A stretch of DNA of 13,303 nt from an uncultured Lachnospiraceae bacterium (lineage in GTDB: Bacteria > Bacillota > Clostridia > Lachnospirales > Lachnospiraceae), in contig CAJUNR010000059.1 of the NCBI GenBank assembly GCA_910587765.1, positions 1 through 13,303 on the forward strand, in the 5' to 3' direction. The notes beneath the pieces were generated by a model. The model saw only the letters and a program-made list of their open reading frames with translations. It did no database searches and was not told the origin of the DNA. Each line of letters begins with the position of its first letter. Position 1 is the stretch's first letter. Position numbers and translations under genes: made by a program. Positions 1 to 5,540 of the stretch are shown here, one piece after another.

Positions 1-40
1 CGCACGAATCACACCTGCCCCTGTTGGGAACTATCTATTT

Positions 41-69
41 TCCGACGGCCCCTTAGAGCCTCCGGCGGA
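41..69. repeat. Imperfect inverted repeat (7 of 8 bp)
   Basis: Bases 41-48 (TCCGACGG) pair with 62-69 (CCGGCGGA) with one mismatch around a 13-base loop. There is no T-run on either side, so it is not a convincing intrinsic terminator. It is the outermost of three stacked inverted repeats that fill the gene-free stretch 1-172, downstream of the lipoprotein gene. Bases 1-40 show nothing that I can recognise. Confidence 0.35.
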
Positions 70-70
70 T

Positions 71-120
71 GCACACGGATTTGCAGGGGAAAATGCTGCT
101 TCGCAGCGCAAATCCGGTGC
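71..120. repeat. Long bulged hairpin element
   Basis: GCAC (71-74) pairs with GTGC (117-120). After one bulged base, CGGATTTGC (76-84) pairs perfectly with GCAAATCCG (108-116). Past a one-sided ten-base internal loop (85-94), GCTGC (95-99) and GCAGC (103-107) close a three-base loop. That is 18 base pairs in 50 bases. No T-tract follows on either strand, so this looks like a structured intergenic element or dispersed repeat and not a simple terminator. Read on the minus strand it lies in the 3' region of the lipoprotein transcript. Confidence 0.55.
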
Positions 121-121
121 T

Positions 122-145
122 GGAAACGCATTCATCAGCGTTTCC
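122..145. repeat. GGAAACGC-N8-GCGTTTCC hairpin, copy 1
   Basis: There is a perfect 8-bp stem, 122-129 with 138-145, around an 8-base loop. The same stem with the same loop length but a different loop sequence occurs at 10220-10243. Just beyond it, GAAAGCGC (150-157) can compete for pairing with GCGTTTCC, so two exclusive hairpins are possible. It lies 28 bases past the lipoprotein stop codon. No T-run adjoins the stem, so termination is possible but not shown. Confidence 0.55.
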
Positions 146-172
146 TCAAGAAAGCGCCGATGAAAACACCAC

Positions 173-2548
173 TTACTCGGACAGATAGACGGCCGCCTTT
201 TTCAGAATCTCATCCACCGTCTCCTCCACCGCGGCGCTTCCGTTCACGGCTTTGACGCCCAGCTCGCACACGGTCTGTTTCATATACGAATCTCCGGTAC
301 AGACCGCCGTCACTGACCGGGCCATATCCCGCAGTCTCTCAAAATCTTCCCTCGGGCTCCAACGGACATCCAGAGAAAAGATCTCGCCGCCGTTACTCTC
401 CAAACCGCTCACCAGAACGATTCCCGCGCCGTCAAACACTTCTCCTTCCCGCGGGTTTTCCCTGAGCGTTTCAAAAGAAGCTTCATTGACGGGAAATCCG
501 GACGGCAGTTCCAGATCCTGCAGTTCCCTTCCGTACAAATACCGGAAAAATGCAAGAACCGTCTCTTTTTTCTCCGAACCGGCGCAGATTCCCACCATAC
601 TTCTGGGCAGAAAGCCGTTCGCTACCTGTCCCTGCCACAGACGATAGGCAAAATCTTCTCTCTGGCCTGCCAGCGTACTGACCGTATTAAATTCACAGTT
701 CATCTGGTAGGTAACGCCTGCTCCGAGCTTCTGAGTCTCCATTGCAACATCAATCGCATTCGCGGATGCAACCGCATAATACATTCCTTCTTCAGAAGTA
801 TCCGACTGCCAGCTCTCCTCATAATTCTCACGATAGTCTTCCAGCTCTTCCTCACTGATTCCTTCAGTTTCCGCCTCATAGATGCGCCTGGCGCACCGGA
901 GAAATTCCGTCAGCTTCTCCCTGTCCGCCGTCCCGTCCGCCGGGTCTGCCCATGCGGCGCAGCACGTCATCTGAAGCGTCTGCAGCACTTCCTCCTCCGT
1001 CCGCAGACCGATCAACGCCCCCTGCGGATACTCCCTGCGCAGCGCTTCCACCGCGTCGGCCAGAGAAGACAGATCCTGTACCTGCTCCACGCTTTCCCGG
1101 TCCCCCACCAGCAGCGGAATGCGGAAACGGACCGGAAGATAATAGAGTCTGCCTTCCGTACGGCAGGCGTCCACCAGATTTTTGAACAGACGGTCTTCTT
1201 CATTGAGTTCATGAACAATCGCGCTCAGATCCGTCAGAACTCCTTTTTCCTCGTAGGAACGCAGAGGAAGCCCGTCCAGTACCAGCAGATCGGGACCGTT
1301 CCCGGACATCAGCCTTGTATTCAGATTTTTCACGGCGTCTTCCGCCGTCATGCCCGTATCCCCGGAAAGTCCGGTTTCATACCGCACATAAAGCTCCGGA
1401 TGCGACCTCTGAAACAGGCTCGCCGCCTGGCGGATCGTATTGTCTTCCCGCAGACTGTAGATACAGATCTGTTCCTCCGGCACGGTCGGGATATCCGGAT
1501 CATAGACATATCGATACAGCCTTGCATGATCGAAAAGGACCAGAAACTCATTGTCCGGCAGGACCACAAAGCCGTGGAGAGAGGTCTGCGGATCTCCCAG
1601 GGAGCTGATGCTTCCTTCCGCCAACTGCTCCATGACGGAACCTCCGAGCACATGGCGGTAGATTCCGCCGCCGTATACCAGATAGAGCACATCCTCCTTC
1701 TCTTCCCCCGCCGCTGCCAGCAGACGGTAACCGTCCGCGCTGCCGCTTTTAAAGCTGCCCGCACTGTTCTGTACAAAATCTTTCAGAACCGGATCCTCTT
1801 CCGCCAGTATCCGGTTTTCCAGATCATACAGAAACACGTCGTTTTTAGAGGTAAAGACGATCAGGTACCGGCCGACAAAGCAGACATAATCCGAAACTCC
1901 TTCCACCTCAAACAGTTTTCCCGCCGTACCGTTTCCGCTATCCATCTCGTACACTCCGCCGCCGAGGTCGCAGGCGTAAAGCCGGCTGTCTCTCCCGAAC
2001 CAGAACTGCGTCAGCCACTGCTCCGAATCCGGGGCCTCCAGTTTTCTGGTATTCCCTTCCGGATCCACATAGAGATACTCCGGAACGTATTCGTACACTT
2101 CTCCCGATGCTTCGTGCACATCCTCCGGACCCTCTTCATACGGATCGTAAATGACCGCTGCCGAACCGTCGGGCGCCAGTGCGATATGGCTGACATAGGC
2201 CTCCAGTTCCTCATACCAGGATGCCGGCTTTTCGGCCCAGGTCTCCCCCTGATCCGGGGAGACGTACCATCCCGCCGCCTGCTCCATCAGGACCAGCTCC
2301 CCGCTCTCCAGCCGCTGAAGATATGCCTTGGGATAATCACTGATCGAAGCGGCCTCTTCCGGAAGCGTTACCTCTTTTTCCAGATACCGTCCCATACCGG
2401 TCTCTCCGTTTTTACCGTCCTGCGCCGAAGCGAAGCGTCCCTGCCCCTCCTTTACCCCGGTATTTCCGCTTCCGCCCCCGCAGCCCTGCAGACATAACAT
2501 AACGCCCAGCAGCAGAAACGCCGTCCGCCGTCCGTATCTTTTCTTCAT
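173..2548 (-). CDS. Lipoprotein: propeller-like domain plus solute-binding domain
   Basis: This is a membrane-anchored extracytoplasmic lipoprotein of 791 residues. The N-terminus is basic (MKKRYGRR), then hydrophobic, then a lipobox LQGC with the lipidated Cys at residue 23. A Gly/Ser-rich tether follows. Residues about 60-355 carry repeated short beta motifs and one Asp-box (SPDQGETW, residues 97-104), as in sialidase-like or BNR propellers. From about 360 onward (IYSLREDNTIRQAASLFQ, then the PDLLVLDG and FLPRS regions) it resembles family 1 extracellular solute-binding proteins. I chose the ATG at 2548: GGGGTGG lies 7 bases upstream, and the predicted transcript start near 2577 leaves no room for a ribosome site before the longer ATG at 2572. 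No ABC permease or ATPase gene adjoins it. It is divergent from a two-component system and shares a promoter box with it, so a role in signalling or ligand capture is inferred. The ligand is unknown. Confidence 0.85.
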   Translation of the reverse strand: MKKRYGRRTAFLLLGVMLCLQGCGGGSGNTGVKEGQGRFASAQDGKNGETGMGRYLEKEVTLPEEAASISDYPKAYLQRLESGELVLMEQAAGWYVSPDQGETWAEKPASWYEELEAYVSHIALAPDGSAAVIYDPYEEGPEDVHEASGEVYEYVPEYLYVDPEGNTRKLEAPDSEQWLTQFWFGRDSRLYACDLGGGVYEMDSGNGTAGKLFEVEGVSDYVCFVGRYLIVFTSKNDVFLYDLENRILAEEDPVLKDFVQNSAGSFKSGSADGYRLLAAAGEEKEDVLYLVYGGGIYRHVLGGSVMEQLAEGSISSLGDPQTSLHGFVVLPDNEFLVLFDHARLYRYVYDPDIPTVPEEQICIYSLREDNTIRQAASLFQRSHPELYVRYETGLSGDTGMTAEDAVKNLNTRLMSGNGPDLLVLDGLPLRSYEEKGVLTDLSAIVHELNEEDRLFKNLVDACRTEGRLYYLPVRFRIPLLVGDRESVEQVQDLSSLADAVEALRREYPQGALIGLRTEEEVLQTLQMTCCAAWADPADGTADREKLTEFLRCARRIYEAETEGISEEELEDYRENYEESWQSDTSEEGMYYAVASANAIDVAMETQKLGAGVTYQMNCEFNTVSTLAGQREDFAYRLWQGQVANGFLPRSMVGICAGSEKKETVLAFFRYLYGRELQDLELPSGFPVNEASFETLRENPREGEVFDGAGIVLVSGLESNGGEIFSLDVRWSPREDFERLRDMARSVTAVCTGDSYMKQTVCELGVKAVNGSAAVEETVDEILKKAAVYLSE

Positions 2549-2555
2549 CCTCATT

Positions 2556-2562
2556 CCACCCC
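2556..2562 (-). promoter_or_regulatory. Ribosome binding site deciding the lipoprotein start
   Basis: GGGGTGG on the minus strand stands 7 bases before the ATG at 2548. The upstream in-frame ATG at 2572 has no Shine-Dalgarno match and lies only about 5 bases from the predicted transcription start. Confidence 0.5.
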
Positions 2563-2583
2563 ATTCCGTCATGATCTGAATCC

Positions 2584-2617
2584 ATCATAACAGATCATCC
2601 TCTAAATTTTCTCTAAA
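2584..2617 (-). promoter_or_regulatory. Lipoprotein promoter with PhoB-like direct-repeat box
   Basis: On the minus strand TTTAGAG (2617-2611), AAAA, and TTTAGAG (2606-2600) form a perfect heptamer repeat with an 11-bp period. Ten bases later comes a -10 hexamer TATGAT (2589-2584), preceded by TG for an extended -10. No good -35 hexamer is present, and the repeats occupy that position. This matches the known way that OmpR/PhoB-family regulators activate promoters. The same layout precedes the response-regulator gene at 3148-3181. The match between the two sites is seen directly; binding by the adjacent regulator is inference. Confidence 0.65.
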
Positions 2618-2622
2618 ACCGC

Positions 2623-2832
2623 TACTGTTCACACCCATGCCACCCGAACGCCGGATGCGGGCAGATCATCCTTCCAGACCCCGTTTGCACTTAATGAAGG
2701 GACGCAGCGGTATTTATGCCCTTTTGGGTACTAAGGCGCGAAAAGACCGCGCCTAAGGACCGGCGCCCTTCAATGGGTCTTTCAGGATGATCTGCCCGCA
2801 TCCGGCTGAAACCGGCGTAGGTGTAAACAGTA
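2623..2832. repeat. 210-base nested palindromic element
   Basis: There are five nested stems. The outer arms are 2623-2635 and 2820-2832 (13 positions, one a C/A mismatch on plus that becomes a U-G wobble if the minus strand is transcribed). Next is a perfect 22-bp stem, 2650-2671 with 2785-2806. Inside it AGACCC (2676-2681) pairs with GGGTCT (2775-2780), TGAAGGG (2695-2701) with CCCTTCA (2766-2772), and AGGCGCG (2734-2740) with CGCGCCT (2748-2754). There is no convincing coding frame. It lies between the two divergent promoters, just outside the lipoprotein promoter box. A MITE-like or other dispersed palindromic repeat fits best; a structured RNA is the alternative. Confidence 0.7.
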
Positions 2833-2835
2833 ACA

Positions 2836-2856
2836 GGGGTCCTCTTTCCGGACCCC
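2836..2856. repeat. GGGGTCC/GGACCCC hairpin
   Basis: There is a perfect 7-bp stem (2836-2842 with 2850-2856) around a 7-base loop, three bases beyond the large palindrome. On the minus strand the following bases are only moderately T-rich (TGTTACTGTTT), so terminator function is doubtful. Confidence 0.4.
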
Positions 2857-2930
2857 CGTTCCCGGAATCTTCTATGGCAGTCTTCGGCATTCTGTGCTAC
2901 ACTATGAGAAAATGCCGCGTTTCACACATC

Positions 2931-2989
2931 GGCCGGAGCCGGCCCGGTGCGGACAGACAGGTCCGGAAGACCCGTTGAGAGGCACCGGG
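2931..2989. repeat. Structured segment joining into the tandem repeats
   Basis: GGCCGG (2931-2936) pairs with CCGGCC (2939-2944). Alternatively CCCGGTGC (2943-2950) pairs perfectly with GCACCGGG (2982-2989), enclosing smaller GGAC/GTCC and GGTC/GACC pairings. It runs directly into repeat unit A at 2987. The stretch before it, 2857-2930, has no structure or gene that I can support. Confidence 0.4.
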
Positions 2990-3111
2990 CGTCCGTCAGC
3001 TTGCTGACATACTTCATCCGGACGCCCATGTACAATCGAGCAGGGAAGGTTTCTTCCCTGCTCGCGCATCGGGCGCCTGTCAGCTCTGCTGACAATCTTC
3101 CCTGGGCGCCC
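2987..3111. repeat. Two 41-base structured repeats flanking an 11-bp hairpin
   Basis: Unit A (2987-3027) and unit B (3071-3111) share one fold: an outer stem of 8-9 bp beginning GGGCG and ending CGCCC, with an inner GTCAGC/GCTGAC hairpin placed toward the 5' side. In the outer stem the pair T2992-A3022 of unit A is replaced by C3076-G3106 in unit B, a compensatory change that keeps pairing. Between the units CGAGCAGGGAA (3037-3047) pairs perfectly with 3054-3064 around a 6-base loop. Short open frames on both strands here show the same two-fold repetition in their translations, so they are products of the repeats and not genes. Function is unknown. Confidence 0.7.
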
Positions 3112-3117
3112 GTATGC

Positions 3118-3145
3118 ATAAAAGAAAAAAGACCGCACCGCGGCC
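3118..3145 (-). terminator. Candidate terminator for leftward transcription
   Basis: On the minus strand a short GC hairpin (CCGC, loop GGT, GCGG, with one wobble and one further pair; 3145-3131) is followed by TTTTTTCTTTT (3130-3120). The stem is weak. No minus-strand gene lies immediately upstream, so it would act on antisense RNA coming from under the two-component genes, or insulate the lipoprotein promoter. Confidence 0.35.
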
Positions 3146-3147
3146 TG

Positions 3148-3181
3148 TTTAGAGATTGTTTCGAGATTTCTGTGGTAAAAT
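3148..3181 (+). promoter_or_regulatory. Response-regulator promoter with PhoB-like box
   Basis: TTTAGAG (3148-3154), ATTG, and TTTCGAG (3159-3165) are followed by exactly ten bases and then TAAAAT (3176-3181), with TGG before it giving an extended -10. The period, the spacing and the heptamers match the lipoprotein promoter at 2584-2617. The predicted start near 3188 gives a leader of about 46 bases before the ATG at 3234. Autoregulation by the encoded regulator is inferred. Confidence 0.65.
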
Positions 3182-3233
3182 CTTATATTATACCCCTTTT
3201 GTAAAATACGGGGGAGAATCCGGGAGACATATC

Positions 3234-3902
3234 ATGAGAATCCTGCTTGTCGAAGACGACGAAAAACTGAACCAGTCCCTTGTTTTTCAACTGAAAGCCG
3301 AGGGATTTCCAACCGACTCCTGCCGGGACGGAGAGGAAGCGCTCTATTACATCGAAGAACACATCCACGATCTGATTCTTCTGGACCGGATGCTCCCGCG
3401 CGTCAGCGGCACGGAAGTACTCCGGCAGATGCGTGCCAAAGGCGACCAGACTCCGGTCATCCTGATCACCGCACTGGGCACGCTGGACGACAAGGTGACC
3501 GGACTGGACCTCGGTGCGGACGACTATCTGGTCAAACCGTTCGCGTTTGAAGAGCTGATGGCGCGCATCCGCTGCGTCACCCGGCGGCCGCGGAAGCTCC
3601 TGCTGGACGAACGGCTGACGCTGGGCGATCTCGTCTATCACGCGGAAGAAAAGACGCTCGGCGGGCCGGCGGGCTCCTGTACCGTATCCGGGCGGGAAGG
3701 CATGCTTCTGGAAGCCTTTCTGCGAAGTCCGGGCCGGACTCTGGCGAGGTCCCTCCTGCTGACAAAGGTATGGGGAATGGACAGTGACGTGGAAGAAGGA
3801 AACCTGGACAACTATATCCACTTTCTGAGAAGACGGCTGAAAACGGTCGGGAGTTCCGTGCGCATACAGACCGTCCGCGGTATCGGTTATCGGATCGGAT
3901 AA
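3234..3902 (+). CDS. OmpR-family response regulator
   Basis: This 222-residue DNA-binding response regulator has a receiver domain at residues 1-120 with the acidic pair at 8-9, the phospho-acceptor Asp51 (LLDRMLP), Thr79 and Lys101 (LVKPF). A winged-helix effector follows from about 127 and ends in the typical RTVRGIGYRIG. Length is normal for the OmpR/PhoB class. I chose the ATG at 3234: GGGAG sits 7 bases upstream and the protein begins with the classic MRILLVEDD. A TTG-initiated extension to 3156 would start inside the promoter. The kinase gene follows after 15 bases. The tandem heptamers before this gene and before the divergent lipoprotein gene are its likely targets. The sensed signal is unknown. 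Confidence 0.95.
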   Translation: MRILLVEDDEKLNQSLVFQLKAEGFPTDSCRDGEEALYYIEEHIHDLILLDRMLPRVSGTEVLRQMRAKGDQTPVILITALGTLDDKVTGLDLGADDYLVKPFAFEELMARIRCVTRRPRKLLLDERLTLGDLVYHAEEKTLGGPAGSCTVSGREGMLLEAFLRSPGRTLARSLLLTKVWGMDSDVEEGNLDNYIHFLRRRLKTVGSSVRIQTVRGIGYRIG

Positions 3903-3917
3903 CAGAAAGGAGCCGCT

Positions 3918-5204
3918 ATGTTCCGTAAAGTCCATGTCCGGCTGGCATTTTTATGTGCGGGCATCACCAGTTTCATTCTTTTCGTCATGTCCTGCGGATC
4001 TCTTTATATCTCGGAAGCCGGGCTGAAAAGCCGCAGCTTCACCTCTTTTCAGAATGACATGAACACCCTGGTCAGCAATCTGGAGCAGCAGACGATCATC
4101 ACCCACGAATGGCTGACCCGGATCGAGGACAACGGAAAATACCTGATCAATGTCATCGACAACGGGATCCCTTTTCTGTATAATGAGCGCAGCACCGACG
4201 AACAGAAGATGCTCTTCGAGACCGCCTGGGAGTGCTACCGCCACACGTTTGCAGCGGAACCCGTCCTCTCCTCTTACGATACCTGGCATATAGAGTACAC
4301 GTTCTCCTCCACAGGCGGACGCAGAGACGATTATTACGCCTGCGTCACGACCTCGCAGCGAAACACCGGTACGTTCCAGGTCATGATCCTCTGTTCCATG
4401 AAACCGCTGCTCGACCAGATCCGCACGCAGAGACTTTTATTTTTCTCTCTGGATTTTCTGGCACTGATTGCTCTGTCACTGTTTTCCTGGCATTTTACCA
4501 GACGGCTGCTGAAGCCGCTGGAAGAAAACCAGAAGCGGCAGAATCAATTCATCGCCTCCGCTTCCCACGAACTACGCACGCCGCTGGCAGTCATTCTCTC
4601 CTGCGCTTCGGCGTCGGCGCGCGCATCGGAAGAAGAGCGGAGCCATTTTCTGGAATCGATTCAGTCAGAAGGACTCCGCATGTCCCGGCTCATCGACGAT
4701 ATGCTCCTGCTCACCAGAGCGGACGATTTAAGCTGGACCATTCAGAAGACGGCGTCCGAACCGGACACCCTCCTCCTCGATGTATTTGAAGCCTTTGAAC
4801 CCCTCGCGCAGGAGCACGCGCTCCGGCTCTCCGTCGAACTGCCGGAAGAAGGAATCCCCGCTTTCTCCTGCGATCCGGAGCGTATCCGGCAGGTGCTGGC
4901 CATTCTTCTGCACAACGCGATCAGCTATACTCCGAAAGGCGGGCGGATCCGGCTTTCTCTCCTGTATGACCGGAAAACCATCAAACTGACCGTCGCGGAC
5001 AACGGGATCGGCATCCCCGATGAGGAGAAAAAGAAAATCTTTGAACGTTTTTACCGGGCGGACCGGTCGCGCAGTGAAAAAGGGCATTTCGGACTCGGGC
5101 TGTGCATCGCCTCCGAGATCATCCATGCTCACCGCGGACGAATCCTGGTCAGCGACACGCCGGGGGGCGGAAGTACGTTCACCGTTCTTTTCCCCCTGTC
5201 CTGA
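3918..5204 (+). CDS. Membrane sensor histidine kinase
   Basis: This 428-residue kinase partners the preceding regulator. Membrane segments lie at about 8-30 and 173-193 and enclose an extracytoplasmic sensor of about 140 residues that I do not recognise. TM2 is followed almost at once by the dimerisation helix, leaving little space for a HAMP domain. The H-box is ASHELRTP with His217. The ATP-binding domain has an N-box (LHNAISYTP, Asn333), a G1 box (DNGIGIP, 361-367), an F-box (FERFYRAD) and a G2 box (GLGL, 392-395). All catalytic motifs look intact. AGAAAGGAG lies 5 bases before the ATG. The gene ends 63 bases from the stop of a convergent small gene, with no obvious terminator between them. 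Confidence 0.95.
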   Translation: MFRKVHVRLAFLCAGITSFILFVMSCGSLYISEAGLKSRSFTSFQNDMNTLVSNLEQQTIITHEWLTRIEDNGKYLINVIDNGIPFLYNERSTDEQKMLFETAWECYRHTFAAEPVLSSYDTWHIEYTFSSTGGRRDDYYACVTTSQRNTGTFQVMILCSMKPLLDQIRTQRLLFFSLDFLALIALSLFSWHFTRRLLKPLEENQKRQNQFIASASHELRTPLAVILSCASASARASEEERSHFLESIQSEGLRMSRLIDDMLLLTRADDLSWTIQKTASEPDTLLLDVFEAFEPLAQEHALRLSVELPEEGIPAFSCDPERIRQVLAILLHNAISYTPKGGRIRLSLLYDRKTIKLTVADNGIGIPDEEKKKIFERFYRADRSRSEKGHFGLGLCIASEIIHAHRGRILVSDTPGGGSTFTVLFPLS

Positions 5205-5267
5205 AATCTTCCCCTGCCCCGTTCCCGTGCCGTCCTGTGCACAGCTTCCTGTCTTCGCCTTCCCGCA

Positions 5268-5459
5268 TCAGACGATCCGTCCCCGGGACTTTGAGCGCGC
5301 TTTTTGTTCCGCGAGCTCGTCTTCCAGTTCTTCCTCCCGCCGTTCCATCCGGTGACAGTGGACGATGAAGAACAGAATCATCGCCGCCAGTACGATCAGC
5401 GCGGGAAGATCCCACGCGCACAGCCCCCAGAAGCTGTGTGAAAACATAAATTCAAGCAT
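5268..5459 (-). CDS. Small single-pass membrane protein, 63 aa
   Basis: A perfect AGGAGG (5473-5468) lies 8 bases before the ATG, which strongly supports translation. The protein has a short hydrophobic N-terminus, one membrane segment at about residues 17-35, then a highly charged helix (MERREEELEDELAEQ) with coiled-coil character and a basic tail. It starts 81 bases after the stop of the large surface-protein gene on the same strand, with no terminator between, so it is probably cotranscribed. The order of membrane helix then charged helix resembles the C-terminal end of that surface protein. A role in anchoring, assembly or stabilising it is an inference only. I recognise no named family. 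Confidence 0.75.
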   Translation of the reverse strand: MLEFMFSHSFWGLCAWDLPALIVLAAMILFFIVHCHRMERREEELEDELAEQKARSKSRGRIV

Positions 5460-5540
5460 AAATCCGACCTCCTGATCATCAATTTCGCATCTGCCGTCCC
5501 GTTGCTTTACCTCCGCAGAAATGTTCAGGCAGACGCCGGT

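Noticed and set aside
2549..2572. Upstream ATG for the lipoprotein (MTEWGGMR extension)
   Set aside because: No ribosome site, and the predicted transcript begins only about 5 bases before it. The extension also weakens the signal peptide.
2623..2832. Complete insertion sequence
   Set aside because: It has inverted arms but no transposase frame and no target-site duplication that I can see; at most a non-autonomous element.
2987..3111. CRISPR-like repeats
   Set aside because: Only two units, each internally a hairpin, separated by another hairpin and not by a unique spacer; no cas genes.
3184..3189. TATATT as the -10 of the response-regulator promoter
   Set aside because: The spacing to any -35-like or repeat element is wrong; TAAAAT at 3176-3181 matches the geometry of the lipoprotein promoter.
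2902..3204. Open frames on both strands in the divergent intergenic region
   Set aside because: Their translations repeat in step with the structured DNA units, they have no ribosome site, and they overlap each other on opposite strands. They are by-products of the repeats.
3156..3233. TTG-initiated 26-residue extension of the response regulator
   Set aside because: It lies within the promoter and leader; the family start MRILLVEDD has a proper ribosome site.
5235..5244. CTGTGCACAG palindrome as a bidirectional terminator
   Set aside because: It has no loop and no T-run on either side.
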